From Pseudomonas sp. SJZ079 (GTDB lineage Bacteria; Pseudomonadota; Gammaproteobacteria; Pseudomonadales; Pseudomonadaceae): a DNA stretch of 64,000 nucleotides. Where the stretch lies: the NCBI RefSeq assembly GCF_007993865.1, contig NZ_VIUH01000011.1, positions 1 to 64,000 on the forward strand. Direction: 5' to 3'. The notes under the pieces were generated by a model that saw only the letters and a list, made by a program, of their open reading frames with translations, made no database searches and was not told the DNA's origin. The translations under genes and the position numbers were made by a program. Each line of letters begins with the position of its first letter. The first letter of the stretch is position 1. Below are positions 17,125 to 27,172 of this stretch, one piece after another.

Positions 17125-17867
17125 TGAGCGCTAGCGAAGTACTGATCAGCGTACAGAACGTTACTGTTTCGTATCCAGTTCGACAGGGGCTCCTAAGGTG
17201 GTCGAAGTACACGCCACTCAAAGACATCTCTTTCGATCTGCATCGTGGTGAGACAGTCGGCATTATTGGGCGCAATGGTGCTGGAAAAAGCACGTTGCTG
17301 CGGATGATCGCAGGCATCTTGGAGCCGGATGGTGGACGCATTCTCAATCATGGTGCGCGCGTATCGTTGCTGTCGCTGGGGGTTGGCTTTATGCCTCACC
17401 TCAGCGGCAGACAGAATGCCATGCTGAGCGGTATGCTTCTTGGTCTGCACCGAAGTGAAATAGCCAAACGCATGGATGCGATCATCGAATTCTCCGATTT
17501 AGGTCAATTCTTTGATCAGCCGTTGCGTACCTATTCGTCAGGCATGCGTGCGCGGCTGGGATTTTCGGTGGCGATTCAAGTAAATCCGGATGTGTTGTTG
17601 GTAGATGAAGTACTTGGTGTGGGTGATGAAGAGTTTCGCGCCAAATCCACGGCGGAAATGAAACGATTGATAAAATCAGACAAGACAGTAGTTCTGGTTT
17701 CGCATGTGCTTCCAGTGATCAGGGATTTATGCGACAAGGTTGTGTGGATTGAAGATGGACTGGTAAGTCACACCGGTCCAACCCGACCAATTCTGAGACA
17801 GTACTTAGAGCAGCAAGCTGTTCTGCAAGAGAGTCAACCCGCTGTACTCGCACTAGAACAGTGCTGA
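17124..17867 (+). CDS. wzt: ABC transporter ATP-binding protein for polysaccharide export
   Basis: The 247-residue protein has Walker A GRNGAGKST (about residues 49-57), the signature YSSGMRARLGFS, Walker B VLLVDEVLGVGDE and the switch histidine in LVSHVL, as in Wzt/KpsT/TagH. It ends about 30 residues after the nucleotide-binding domain and therefore lacks the C-terminal carbohydrate-binding domain found in long Wzt proteins that recognise a capped chain end. By family knowledge, short versions export without recognising a terminal cap. Confidence 0.93.
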   Translation: MSASEVLISVQNVTVSYPVRQGLLRWSKYTPLKDISFDLHRGETVGIIGRNGAGKSTLLRMIAGILEPDGGRILNHGARVSLLSLGVGFMPHLSGRQNAMLSGMLLGLHRSEIAKRMDAIIEFSDLGQFFDQPLRTYSSGMRARLGFSVAIQVNPDVLLVDEVLGVGDEEFRAKSTAEMKRLIKSDKTVVLVSHVLPVIRDLCDKVVWIEDGLVSHTGPTRPILRQYLEQQAVLQESQPAVLALEQC

Positions 17868-18130
17868 TGATAGTCGCATATTTCTAGCGCAGGCATAAAG
17901 ATAGTGGCCCTTCTGAAACAGTTAAATATGTGTGGCTTTATCCATTCGTTCGTCAGTGTAACCAAAAAGATAATGATCGTTGTGCCTGTTATTTGGTTTG
18001 ATCGTTTTAATATCCAGTTGCTTGGGAATAGTCAGTCAGTGGGTTATCTGCGAGCCTGTGGTCGTGTGAAACCATGAGGGTTGATTGCGTTGTCAATGAT
18101 ATTGGTTGAGAAGTTTAAAAGAGGTTTTTA

Positions 18131-19534
18131 ATGCAGTTAGATGTTCTGGTTGGTGGTGTGCCGCGTGGCGGCACTACGGTAGCAGCAAAATTTTTGTCCT
18201 TGCATGAGGATGTTTTTTGTTATGCAAGTGAAACCCACTTAATATCGCTCATGCAAAGTATGTTTAGCCAGTTGCCGTGTCGCGCTGACAAGGTTGATGT
18301 GGTAATTGATTTTTTGCATCAACAATTTCTTGTTGCCATGGTTGAAATGCCTAGGTTTAACGTCAATCAAGGTGCACATCCTAAGAACCTCCTTTTTAAC
18401 GAGAAACATGTAGCTCGCTTGGTTGAAGCGGTGCGGGGGCATTTGACCGCTCAATTGTCAGGTGTGGAGTTATATCAAGCGTCACTGGTAACGTTGCGTG
18501 ATTTACTGGCGCAGGTTGAACAACGGCCGATTCTAGGGGAAAAGACGCCTGGTAATATTTTTGCCATGGCTGATTATGTTGGGCAAGGTGAGACTAAAAA
18601 TATAGTTGTAATGCGTGAACCATTTGGTGTGCTTCGCTCCATGAAATCGCGTGTAGATGGTGGCGATCCTTATTCCAGCGCGTTCCAAGGGGGGCTGGAG
18701 ACAAATATTGGCATGTACCTTGAGTACGCAACTGCTGCTCATCGTGCGCTGCAGTCCAGCAACAGCCTGTTAGTTAGCTATGAGGATATGGCAACGAATC
18801 CAGCCTTGGCCGTGACGCGTATGCTTGCGTTTCTTGGGCGTACGCCAGAGGAACGAGTCGTGCAGTTTGTCGAAACGGGTAAGGATCGCGAGATAGCTGA
18901 CCGAGCACCAATGCACTACCGTCGTCTGTCCGTAAATTCAGGATTTGGTGAGCTTTCACCAGTCGATACTTGGAAAGTATTGAGTATTACGCGACCTATT
19001 CGTGAAGTGCTGGGATATTCGGATGCAGTATTGGCTCAGTTTGGGTTTGATATTTCTATCGAGTGGCCGGGGCTGGACGTTCCAACAACTGTCCTGCCGA
19101 TGTCTGGCTTTCATCAGGGCGAAGAAGCTCCATGGATGAAGCGAAAAGGAAGTTTGATTGCCTATGCCGGCAAGGGACGTTCGTACAACCTCACTCTTGA
19201 ACTTAAAAGCATATTTCCCGAACAGGTTAAGGGAGAGGTCGAACTGAAGGTATTCATCAATGGTGTGCTGCGTGAGTCGGTCAAGGTGGGCGCAGGCTAT
19301 CAGTTCACAGTTATAGATGTGAACGTACATGCAGACGAATTGGTGCCCATCGGCAATAAGGGCGGGTACGCGATTATTGATCTTGAATCTTCCGGCGCAT
19401 TTGTCGCGATAGGGCATATGGACGAAGGGAAAGATGTCAGGGAAATGTCTTTTCTGTTGAGCAAGGCGAAAATAAGCAAGGAATCACTATTTGGCTTTGC
19501 TGAAGTAAAGAAACGGCCTCTAAATCATGAATAA
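18131..19534 (+). CDS. Sulfotransferase-family protein with C-terminal extra domain
   Basis: The 467-residue product starts with VLVGGVPRGGTTVAAKFL, the 5'-phosphosulfate-binding loop of PAPS-dependent sulfotransferases. IVVMREPFGVLRSMKSR near residue 160 fits the 3'-phosphate-binding motif. SYEDMATNP follows near residue 216, as in this superfamily. Residues from about 320 form a separate region, rich in alternating hydrophobic residues, that looks like a beta-sandwich and has no recognised match. AGAGG lies 5-8 nt before the ATG. The gene overlaps the next sulfotransferase gene by 8 bp. Likely role: transfer of sulfate to a sugar of the locus glycan in the cytoplasm. Confidence 0.8.
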   Translation: MQLDVLVGGVPRGGTTVAAKFLSLHEDVFCYASETHLISLMQSMFSQLPCRADKVDVVIDFLHQQFLVAMVEMPRFNVNQGAHPKNLLFNEKHVARLVEAVRGHLTAQLSGVELYQASLVTLRDLLAQVEQRPILGEKTPGNIFAMADYVGQGETKNIVVMREPFGVLRSMKSRVDGGDPYSSAFQGGLETNIGMYLEYATAAHRALQSSNSLLVSYEDMATNPALAVTRMLAFLGRTPEERVVQFVETGKDREIADRAPMHYRRLSVNSGFGELSPVDTWKVLSITRPIREVLGYSDAVLAQFGFDISIEWPGLDVPTTVLPMSGFHQGEEAPWMKRKGSLIAYAGKGRSYNLTLELKSIFPEQVKGEVELKVFINGVLRESVKVGAGYQFTVIDVNVHADELVPIGNKGGYAIIDLESSGAFVAIGHMDEGKDVREMSFLLSKAKISKESLFGFAEVKKRPLNHE

Positions 19535-20189
19535 AATCATATCGATTCACGTGCCTAAAGCGGGGGGGACCTCGACCCTGACCACCCTTAAGCGAGCTTA
19601 TGGGGATGATCATGTTCTGGAGGACTACAGCAGCGATCCTGGCGATCCGATTTCACCTTGCAACCTTGACCCGGAAGGTTGGCTCGCATACAGACCAATA
19701 AATATCCCGGAAAATATAATTGTTGTGCATGGGCACTTCAAAGCACAGAAATATGATCTTGTGAAGGATGCTTTTCGATTTACTATGCTTCGGCATCCAT
19801 TAGATAACGTGATTTCGATCTATTGCTATTGGCGTGCAATTCCGCCGCAGCCTAGTGCTTTGCATCAATATTTTTGTATGCAGAATATGACAGTTATAGA
19901 GTTCGCCAAGTTGCCGCTCATTCGTAATTTGTATGGTGAGACTTATTTTGGCGGATGGGATATGAAAAGGCTTGATTTTATTGGGAGGCATGAAACCAGG
20001 TCGCATGACCTCCAGCGGTTAGGCGGGTTGTTAGGTATAGATATTGATACGAGTGTTCATCTCAATGTGACACCGTCTGACGAAATAGAAGTGAGTCGCG
20101 AAAAAATACTAGGGGATAGAAAAGTGTGTGCCCAGTTAATGGATATACTGGCAGCAGATATACGGTTTTATGAAATGTACGCTATTTAA
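19527..20189 (+). CDS. Sulfotransferase-family protein (heparan 2-O-sulfotransferase-like fold)
   Basis: The 220-residue protein has ISIHVPKAGGTSTLTTL at its N-terminus (5'-PSB loop of the Sulfotransfer_2 type) and FTMLRHPLDNVISIYCYW near residues 90-107 (3'-PB motif with Arg and Ser). VVHGHFKAQKY between them is also typical of carbohydrate sulfotransferases. Its start overlaps the end of the previous sulfotransferase gene, so the two are probably co-translated. Acceptor sugar unknown. Confidence 0.85.
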   Translation: MNKIISIHVPKAGGTSTLTTLKRAYGDDHVLEDYSSDPGDPISPCNLDPEGWLAYRPINIPENIIVVHGHFKAQKYDLVKDAFRFTMLRHPLDNVISIYCYWRAIPPQPSALHQYFCMQNMTVIEFAKLPLIRNLYGETYFGGWDMKRLDFIGRHETRSHDLQRLGGLLGIDIDTSVHLNVTPSDEIEVSREKILGDRKVCAQLMDILAADIRFYEMYAI

Positions 20190-20223
20190 CTCGAGGCGTA
20201 TTTGACTGAAGGGGTTGAGCGCT

Positions 20224-20250
20224 ATGAATAAAATTTATCTAGTCGTTTGA
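20224..20250 (+). other. Eight-codon mini-ORF ahead of the methyltransferase gene
   Basis: The frame encodes MNKIYLVV and a TGA, with AAGGGG 8-13 nt upstream. The methyltransferase ATG at 20253 starts 2 nt after its TGA and has no clear ribosome binding site of its own. Translation of the mini-ORF could feed the downstream start. Chance occurrence is equally possible. Confidence 0.25.
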
Positions 20251-20252
20251 AT

Positions 20253-20942
20253 ATGCAGAAATTTTCTGGTTCTTGTCCGGTATGTGGTTGTCTTGAATTT
20301 TCAGAGCGTGCTGTGCTCTGGCCTGAACTAATCAGTGCCTGGCAGTTGTCTGAAGTTGAAGTTTCATACATAAATAGACAGCAGGGGTTTCATTGTAAGC
20401 AGTGCTTTAATAATTTGCGTGCGATGGGGTTGGCAGCGGCTATTGTCCGAAATTACCAGTTCAATGAAACGCTCGTGCGGTTTTGTGAGTTGCACCACGA
20501 ACTCAAAGTTCTCGAGATTAATGCTGCGGGCAATTTGACATCATTTTTAAGTAAGTTGCCTTTGCATCGTTTGGTTGAATATCCGCAGTTTGATATGCTC
20601 AACCTGAATGTCGAATCTAATAGTTTTGACTTAGTGGTTCACTCCGATACGTTGGAGCACGTTCCTTATCCAGAGCGAGCGCTCTCAGAGTGTCATCGAG
20701 TGCTACGTAGTCGTGGGCGATGTATTTTTACAGTGCCTATCGTGATTGAGCGAATGACTCGATCACGCGTTGGACTCGCCCCGAGTTATCACGGCCAGGC
20801 CGGGGTGCCGGCCAAGGATCAACTTGTACACACAGAATTTGGTGCGGATACCTGGCAGACGGTCTTGAATGCTGGTTTTAGTTCTTGCGAGATATTTTCG
20901 TTTGAGTATCCAGCAGCACTAGTGATGATTGCAATAAAATAG
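20253..20942 (+). CDS. Class I SAM-dependent methyltransferase with N-terminal zinc-finger-like motif
   Basis: The 229-residue protein opens with a CPVCGC motif and a CKQC motif 40 residues on, a likely zinc site. Residues from about 75 form a methyltransferase domain: VLEINAAGN is a weak motif I, and FDLVVHSDTLEHVPYPERALSECHRVL plus GRCIFTVPI are the typical motif II/III region. The end, with PSYHGQAGVPAKDQLVHTEFG, resembles the C-terminal domain of the 1587-residue fusion encoded next, so the two are paralogues. A TTG at 20247 is an alternative start. Probably methylates a sugar of the glycan. Confidence 0.75.
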   Translation: MQKFSGSCPVCGCLEFSERAVLWPELISAWQLSEVEVSYINRQQGFHCKQCFNNLRAMGLAAAIVRNYQFNETLVRFCELHHELKVLEINAAGNLTSFLSKLPLHRLVEYPQFDMLNLNVESNSFDLVVHSDTLEHVPYPERALSECHRVLRSRGRCIFTVPIVIERMTRSRVGLAPSYHGQAGVPAKDQLVHTEFGADTWQTVLNAGFSSCEIFSFEYPAALVMIAIK

Positions 20943-20954
20943 AAGGGCTATTTA

Positions 20955-23900
20955 ATGGAATTTACCGGTGAGCGTTTTGTTCCAACAGAGCAAGGCAAAA
21001 TTCGCCTTGAGCATTATCATCGTTATGCCATAGCTCTGGATCTTGTCGAAGGAAAGGATGTTCTCGATGTGGCGTGTGGTGAGGGCTATGGTTCTTTTTC
21101 AATAGCCAGTGTTGCCCGTTCAGTCGTCGGCGTGGATATTTCCGATGAAACGATTAAACATGCGTCGGTCACATATCAACAAAGTAATTTGACCTTTTGC
21201 CAAGGCAGTGCTGTTGCATTGCAATTTGCAGATGCGTCGTTCGATGTTGTAGTTTCCTTCGAAACCATTGAGCATCTGGCAGAGCAGGCGCAGATGCTGA
21301 TGGAAATAAACCGAGTATTACGGCCGGGAGGCGTGCTCGTAATTTCCTCACCCAATCGACCAATCTATTCAGAGGAAAGTGGAGAACATAACGAATTCCA
21401 TGTTAAAGAGCTAGACTTTGAAGAATTCGACACACTATTGAGAGCGCAGTTTTCGACCATTCAATATTTCGGTCAGCGCATGCTTATGGGGTCAATTATT
21501 CAACCGCTTGAAGGAGAGTCGAGTGCTTTTCAAATATGGCATGATGATGGAGTTGAACTCAAACGATTTGCTGGGCGTTTGGTTGATCCGGTCTATTTCG
21601 TAGCTCTGTGTGGGAAAGACAGAGTTGATTTGCCAGTAATTGATACATCGGCGCTTTACCCAGAAAATCTGGATTTGGTAAAGCATTATGTAGGGTTTGC
21701 TAAGTGGGCCCAGTCATTGGATAAAATTGTGAGCGAGCGTAGTGAACAGGTTGTTAACCTGAACCACTCTGTACTTGAGCGTAACGAGCAACTTGTAAAA
21801 CTGAATGATACCGTTCACGAGCGTGATATGCAGGTTGCCAGTTTAAGTCAAGCGGTACTCAATCGTGATGAGCAGATTACCAGCCTGAATCAAGTGGTGC
21901 TCAATCGTGATGAGCAGATTACCAGCCTGAATCAAGTGGTGCTCAATCGGGATGAGCGGATTACCAACTTGAATCAAGTGGTGCTCAATCGTGATGAACA
22001 GATTACCAGCCTGAATCAAGTGGTGCTCAATCGTGATGAGCAGATTACCAACTTTAATCAAGTGGTGCTCAATCGTGACGAGCGGATTACCAACCTGAAT
22101 CAAGTGGTGCTCAATTTTGATGAGCAGGTTGCCAACCTGAATCAAGTAGTGCTCAATCGTGATGAGCAGGTTGCCAGGTTGAATGAGGTGGTGCTTAGTT
22201 GTGACGAGCAGATCGCAAGCCTGAATCAAGCGGTGCTCAATCGTGATGAGCAGATTGCCAGGCTAAATGAAGTAGTGCTCAATCGTGACGAGCAACTTAC
22301 CAGTCAAAACCAGGTTGCACTCGAACGAGACGGGCAAATAACTAGCCTAAATAAGTTATTGCTTGAGTGCAACGAACAGGCTGCTAAGCTGAACCAGACT
22401 GTGCTTGACCTTGATGAGCAGATCGTTAATCTGAAACAGTCTGTTACAGAGGAGAATAAATTAAGCACCAGCCTTTCGGACGAAGTCGTCCGGCGCGGTG
22501 AGTGGGGGTTGCGCCTAGATGCCACGCTCAAGCAAGAGCGCGACCGCTTTCTTGAAGTTTCACGAAGTAACTCTTGGCGACTGACTTTACCGTTACGTGA
22601 GGCCAGGCGCTGGATCTCATCACCTCTGCGCCAAACAAAGCGTTATACAGTGGGCACATTGCGCTTGGCCAAGCGCCTCTATCAATCGCTTCCCTTGAGT
22701 TATCAAACAAAGGCCGCGCATCGGCGTTTCATTGCAAAAAACTTCCCGAGATTATTGTTAGGAAGCGGAAGTCATCCCGCGACTATTTCGACGTTTACAG
22801 CAATTGCATCAGAACGAAGAAATTCTGAGCGCGTACCGGTGGCAGATGGGATAGGCTCCTTATTAACGGTACCCGCCTCCCATAGTCCCTCGGTCTCTGT
22901 AATTATCCCGGTGTACGGACAGCTTGACTACACGCTGGGCTGCCTCGCCTCAATTATAAAATATGCACCCCAGGCGCCGTTCGAAGTCATTGTTGTGGAT
23001 GATTGTTCTCCCGATGGTTCGAAAGAGGTGTTGAGCAAGATCAGTGGCGTCCAATTGTTAGTCAATGAAAGTAATCAAGGGTTTATACGCTCTTGCAACC
23101 GCGGGGCTATCGCAGCTAAGGGTGAGTACCTATATTTTCTGAATAACGATACGGAAGTCACCCCGGGATGGATGGATGAGTTACTGCGGACTTTTCTGGA
23201 GTTTCCCGGTACCGGTTTTGTGGGATCAAAACTGGTATATCCTGATGGCAGGCTGCAGGAGGCTGGTGGGATAATTTGGCAGGATGGTAGTGCGTGGAAT
23301 TTTGGCCGGCTTCAAGATCCACTACTTCCTGTCTACAACTACGCTAGAGAGGTCGATTATTGTTCTGGCGCCTCCATTATGCTACCAAAAGAACTGTTCA
23401 CTCGTCTGGGAGGCTTTGACGAGCATTATTTACCGGCTTATTGCGAGGATGCGGATCTTGCACTTAAGATCCGCGATAGCGGTGCACGAGTTATTTATCA
23501 GCCGCTGTCGACTGTCATTCATTACGAGGGAATAACATCGGGCACCGACACCACACAAGGTGTCAAAGCATATCAGGTTGAGAATACCCAGAAGCTTTAT
23601 GCGCGCTGGCAAGCGCGGCTGCAAGCGCACCAGCTACCTGGCCTAAATATCGATATAGCAAAGGACCGCCGTGCGATAAGACGCGCGTTGGTGATTGACC
23701 ATTGCACCCCAACCCCTAATCAGGATGCGGGCTCTGTAATAATCTATAACCTGATGCTTTTATTGAGGGAAATGGATTTTCAGGTGACTTTTATCCCGGA
23801 AGACAATTTCCTCTACATGCCGGAGTACACGATTGCGCTCCAGCGCTCCGGTATCGAGGTGCTGTATGCACCCTATGTTACCAGTGTCGAACAGCACCTC

Positions 23901-25718
23901 GAGGCGTGTGCTGATCGTTATGATCTTGTCTCCTTGTACCGGCCAGGGGTGGTCGAACGGCATATAAAAAATGTTCGTAAGAACTGTCCAAAGGCCAAAA
24001 TCCTGTATCACACGGTAGATTTGCACTATCTCCGCATGTCGCGTGAGGCTGAATTACTCTCTAACAAAGCTAAACAGAGAGAGGCCGACGAGATGAAGTT
24101 CCGCGAGCTAGCAGCTATACGTGCGGCCGACGCTTCAATTGTGCACAGTACTACAGAGTTAGCGCTTCTACAGCCTGAAGTACCGGAGGCCAAGCTTTAT
24201 GTGTTTCCGTTGATCATGGACGTTCCGGGAACTGATAGGACATTTGCAGAGCGCAGAGATATTGTTTTTGTTGGAGGCTATCAACATACCCCCAATGTGG
24301 ATGCAGTTCAGTACTTTGTAGCCGAAATCATGCCTTTGCTGCGTAGCCGTTTACCCGGTGTGCGATTCTATGTAGTTGGCAGCAAACCTCCAGTCGAGAT
24401 ACAGGGGCTGGCATCAGAAGATGTCATCATTACTGGCTTTGTCGAAGATTTAAATCCGTTGCTCGACAAGATGCGAGTTTCGGTAGCACCGTTGCGCTTT
24501 GGGGCGGGAATTAAAGGGAAAATTGGTTCGGCGATGGCGGTGGGCTTACCGGTAGTAGCGACTTCATTAGCAGCAGAAGGGATGTCGCTTTCTGGTGATG
24601 AAAATATCTTGATCGCTGATGATGCCGAGCAGTTTTCCAGTGCTGTCGTAAGGCTTTACCAAGATGAGTCTCTCTGGAATCGAATCAGTCAACGTGGAAT
24701 AGATTTCGCAGAGAAAACATGGGGAGGGGAGTCTGCTTGGAAAACGCTGAGCTTGATTCTTGCGGGGGTATCAATAAATACGACTCGAGGAGCATACGCG
24801 CTCTCGGTTTTTTCAGATGCAGGTATGGGGCATGCGAAGGTCGTTTCTCGGAGTATTCAACTAGCCCCGCTTTGCGCTCTCAGAAGTCGAGTAGAGTTCA
24901 ATGCGATGTTGAAGGGTGAAGAACTAATGAGAATCAAGCAACTTGAGAAAGAGTTGATTGATTCTTCACCAACTGAGGCTTTTGCAGTCAATGGGTTTTG
25001 TGTGCCGTGTAACAAGATGGTCTCCTTGCTGGTTGATATGAGCTCGGGTGGCCAGCGTCAAGATAATGGATGGCTACCAAATTGGCGCGAGAGATTAGAG
25101 TGTCCACTGTGTAGAATGAATAATCGCCAGCGTTTAATAGCTACGCTTGTTAAGCAGGAGTTAGAGGCAGGCGATAAGAAACGTGTGTATTTCATGGAGC
25201 AGGTTACCCCAATTTATAATTGGGCCCTGAAAGTTTTTGAAGGACATAGTCTCGTTGGCAGTGAGTACCTAGGTCATGAGTATGCAGGTGGAGAAATCGT
25301 CAGAGGGGTACGTCATGAGGATGTCGAACACCTGAGTATGTCAGCCGGTGAATTGGATTTAATCATTAGCAATGACGTGTTTGAACATGTTCCGAACCCT
25401 AGTGTGGCTTTTGCTGAGTGTGCTCGCGTGCTTAAGAAGGGTGGTGTTCTACTTACGACTTTCCCATTCCATTGTGAAAACGACTTGTCGATTTGTCGAG
25501 CAAAACTAGAGAATGGAAAATTAGAGCATATTTTACCTCCTTCATATCATGGAAATCCTGTCTCTGCTGATGGTTCGCTGGTGTTCACCGATTTTGGTTG
25601 GGACATACTTGGTGAAATACAAGCGGTGGGTTTTTCAGATGTATACGTCGAAGTATATGCATCTGCGGAACTCGGACATTTGGGTGGTGGGCAGTTGGTG
25701 TTTAGAGCGATTAAGTGA
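20955..25718 (+). CDS. Five-part fusion: methyltransferase, coiled coil, GT2, GT4, methyltransferase-like
   Basis: This 1587-residue protein joins several enzymes. Residues 1-230 are a SAM methyltransferase ([10 protein letters not shown] start, [12 protein letters not shown] motif I, IEHL). Residues 263-500 are 17 tandem 14-residue repeats of the type [14 protein letters not shown], a predicted long coiled coil. Residues about 643-880 are a GT2 glycosyltransferase ([36 protein letters not shown]). Residues about 908-1275 are a GT4-type glycosyltransferase ([37 protein letters not shown]). Residues about 1340-1587 carry CVPC and CPLC zinc-type motifs and a methyltransferase-like domain ([21 protein letters not shown]) without a clear glycine-rich motif I. 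The layout recalls WbdD, whose coiled coil acts as a ruler for ABC-exported O-antigen length, but no kinase domain is seen here. AAGGG precedes the ATG. Likely polymerase and end-modifier of the chain; partly inference. Confidence 0.88.
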   Translation: MEFTGERFVPTEQGKIRLEHYHRYAIALDLVEGKDVLDVACGEGYGSFSIASVARSVVGVDISDETIKHASVTYQQSNLTFCQGSAVALQFADASFDVVVSFETIEHLAEQAQMLMEINRVLRPGGVLVISSPNRPIYSEESGEHNEFHVKELDFEEFDTLLRAQFSTIQYFGQRMLMGSIIQPLEGESSAFQIWHDDGVELKRFAGRLVDPVYFVALCGKDRVDLPVIDTSALYPENLDLVKHYVGFAKWAQSLDKIVSERSEQVVNLNHSVLERNEQLVKLNDTVHERDMQVASLSQAVLNRDEQITSLNQVVLNRDEQITSLNQVVLNRDERITNLNQVVLNRDEQITSLNQVVLNRDEQITNFNQVVLNRDERITNLNQVVLNFDEQVANLNQVVLNRDEQVARLNEVVLSCDEQIASLNQAVLNRDEQIARLNEVVLNRDEQLTSQNQVALERDGQITSLNKLLLECNEQAAKLNQTVLDLDEQIVNLKQSVTEENKLSTSLSDEVVRRGEWGLRLDATLKQERDRFLEVSRSNSWRLTLPLREARRWISSPLRQTKRYTVGTLRLAKRLYQSLPLSYQTKAAHRRFIAKNFPRLLLGSGSHPATISTFTAIASERRNSERVPVADGIGSLLTVPASHSPSVSVIIPVYGQLDYTLGCLASIIKYAPQAPFEVIVVDDCSPDGSKEVLSKISGVQLLVNESNQGFIRSCNRGAIAAKGEYLYFLNNDTEVTPGWMDELLRTFLEFPGTGFVGSKLVYPDGRLQEAGGIIWQDGSAWNFGRLQDPLLPVYNYAREVDYCSGASIMLPKELFTRLGGFDEHYLPAYCEDADLALKIRDSGARVIYQPLSTVIHYEGITSGTDTTQGVKAYQVENTQKLYARWQARLQAHQLPGLNIDIAKDRRAIRRALVIDHCTPTPNQDAGSVIIYNLMLLLREMDFQVTFIPEDNFLYMPEYTIALQRSGIEVLYAPYVTSVEQHLEACADRYDLVSLYRPGVVERHIKNVRKNCPKAKILYHTVDLHYLRMSREAELLSNKAKQREADEMKFRELAAIRAADASIVHSTTELALLQPEVPEAKLYVFPLIMDVPGTDRTFAERRDIVFVGGYQHTPNVDAVQYFVAEIMPLLRSRLPGVRFYVVGSKPPVEIQGLASEDVIITGFVEDLNPLLDKMRVSVAPLRFGAGIKGKIGSAMAVGLPVVATSLAAEGMSLSGDENILIADDAEQFSSAVVRLYQDESLWNRISQRGIDFAEKTWGGESAWKTLSLILAGVSINTTRGAYALSVFSDAGMGHAKVVSRSIQLAPLCALRSRVEFNAMLKGEELMRIKQLEKELIDSSPTEAFAVNGFCVPCNKMVSLLVDMSSGGQRQDNGWLPNWRERLECPLCRMNNRQRLIATLVKQELEAGDKKRVYFMEQVTPIYNWALKVFEGHSLVGSEYLGHEYAGGEIVRGVRHEDVEHLSMSAGELDLIISNDVFEHVPNPSVAFAECARVLKKGGVLLTTFPFHCENDLSICRAKLENGKLEHILPPSYHGNPVSADGSLVFTDFGWDILGEIQAVGFSDVYVEVYASAELGHLGGGQLVFRAIK
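21741..22454 (+). repeat. Seventeen tandem 42-bp repeats encoding a coiled coil
   Basis: Units of 42 bp (14 codons) run without gaps for 714 bp. Units 4-8 are nearly identical in DNA (core cagattaccagcctgaatca), while outer units have diverged. A 14-residue unit equals two heptads. Such arrays readily change copy number. Confidence 0.95.
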
Positions 25719-25998
25719 GAGTACGAAATATATAATGTGCAAACAGCTGCCCGAATGATTTTAAATATTCGAACACTCATGATTTACGGATAGGAACGTG
25801 ATCCTGGGTTCTGGATTTTTACATCTGGCAGCTGAAATTGACGTCTAAATATTTACGTTTACTGCTTATGATCAACACCTAATGGACAGATTTTCCATCT
25901 GTCGAGGAAAGTAGAGAGCTACACGTGTCCCCCTATGCTTTATTCTCCCTGACATCGGGGGGCTAAATCAGGCCTTTCTTAGTACCTGTAATCGTCGA

Positions 25999-27048
25999 AT
26001 GATTATGAAAAAAATATTAACGTTGCATATTGGCCGAGCAAAAACTGGCTCTTCCGCAATACAAGGCGCTTTGAAGGCGAGTCGAACGTCTCTTGCCTTG
26101 GCGGGTTTCTGCTACCCTATGACTGGCGGGAAGAAAAATGATAAAAATCACCCGATTTTAGCGCATGCCTGCAATAAAAATCACCCTCTCATAGCGCGCG
26201 CTTGCAATAAAAACTATCAAGCTACGCAGGGTGTCGATATAAATAATCTTAAATCAGAGTTCGAGAAAGAAACTGCTGAGTTTAATAAGATTATTGTTAG
26301 TTCTGAAGGGTTTCAAAATATAATTGAGCCAAAGTTATTCGAGTATTTCTTTCCCAGGCAGCTCGCAAATAGTGAAGGATTGTTTAAAACGTACTATGAA
26401 ATAAGGACGTTATGTTATTTACGAGAGGTTCTTTCTGGTGCGAGGAGCGCCTTTTCCCAGCGGGTTCAGACGACAGGAATGTTCTGTAGTTTTAGTCAAT
26501 TTTTACATCATTATGCAAGTATAGATTTGCACGTATTTTCCAAATTTTGGCGTAGTGTTTCAGATACGGTTGAATTTGCTAACTATTGCGCAGCAAAGCA
26601 GTTGCCGAAGGGTGTTGTATCTGACTTTGAACGACGCATAGGTCTTTCGCTTGAATCATCTTCGGATATTTTGTCACGAAATCCTTCGATTTCTGGAAAC
26701 TTGCTAATATTTAAGCTGTTGATAAATAAGCTTGGTTTGTTTGATGAGGCTCACTCACCCCTCCTTCTTGATCTTGCAACCAGTGAGGCTCGATTCAGTG
26801 GCGGGTTTTGTATTGAAAAAACTGTTTCAGAAAAATTGAGGAATAAGTATTCGGAATACAATAAGTGCGTAACCTCCCTTTCTGGCGATTTTATCCTGGA
26901 GGACTATTCGCATGCTCCGCCACTATTTGATGCGGAAAATTGGCAAAAGGATCTTGAAATGTTTCTTGATAAGCCTGAATTTTCTGGGTTTAAGGATGAT
27001 TCAAGAATTTGGAGCGAAGATCCAGGGGGATGGCGAATTGATGAGTAA
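25999..27048 (+). CDS. Putative sulfotransferase-like protein
   Basis: The 349-residue product starts with ILTLHIGRAKTGSSAIQ, which fits the 5'-phosphosulfate loop (HIGxxKTGSSxxQ) of a bacterial sulfotransferase-like group. CYLREVLSGARSAFSQRV near residues 135-152 could be the 3'-phosphate-binding Arg/Ser motif. The rest is not recognised. Residues about 45-70 contain an imperfect repeat of NHPxxAxACNKN. Base composition is very A+T-rich. The start could also be the ATG at 26005. Sulfotransferase activity is inferred from one good and one weak motif. Confidence 0.6.
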   Translation: MIMKKILTLHIGRAKTGSSAIQGALKASRTSLALAGFCYPMTGGKKNDKNHPILAHACNKNHPLIARACNKNYQATQGVDINNLKSEFEKETAEFNKIIVSSEGFQNIIEPKLFEYFFPRQLANSEGLFKTYYEIRTLCYLREVLSGARSAFSQRVQTTGMFCSFSQFLHHYASIDLHVFSKFWRSVSDTVEFANYCAAKQLPKGVVSDFERRIGLSLESSSDILSRNPSISGNLLIFKLLINKLGLFDEAHSPLLLDLATSEARFSGGFCIEKTVSEKLRNKYSEYNKCVTSLSGDFILEDYSHAPPLFDAENWQKDLEMFLDKPEFSGFKDDSRIWSEDPGGWRIDE

Positions 27049-27172
27049 AGTACAGTTTTTCGCTTAGCGAGATGCACAGTACGGGAAACTCTAGTCTGGC
27101 ACTCGGCGCGAACATTAAAGAAGCGTGAAGTCGATACGCGTTCTAGTAATTTTCTGCGGCGGATCAATAAAA

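Noticed and set aside
21741..22454. Array of regular 42-bp repeats as a possible CRISPR
   Set aside because: Units are contiguous with no spacers, stay in frame and encode a heptad pattern within a large protein.
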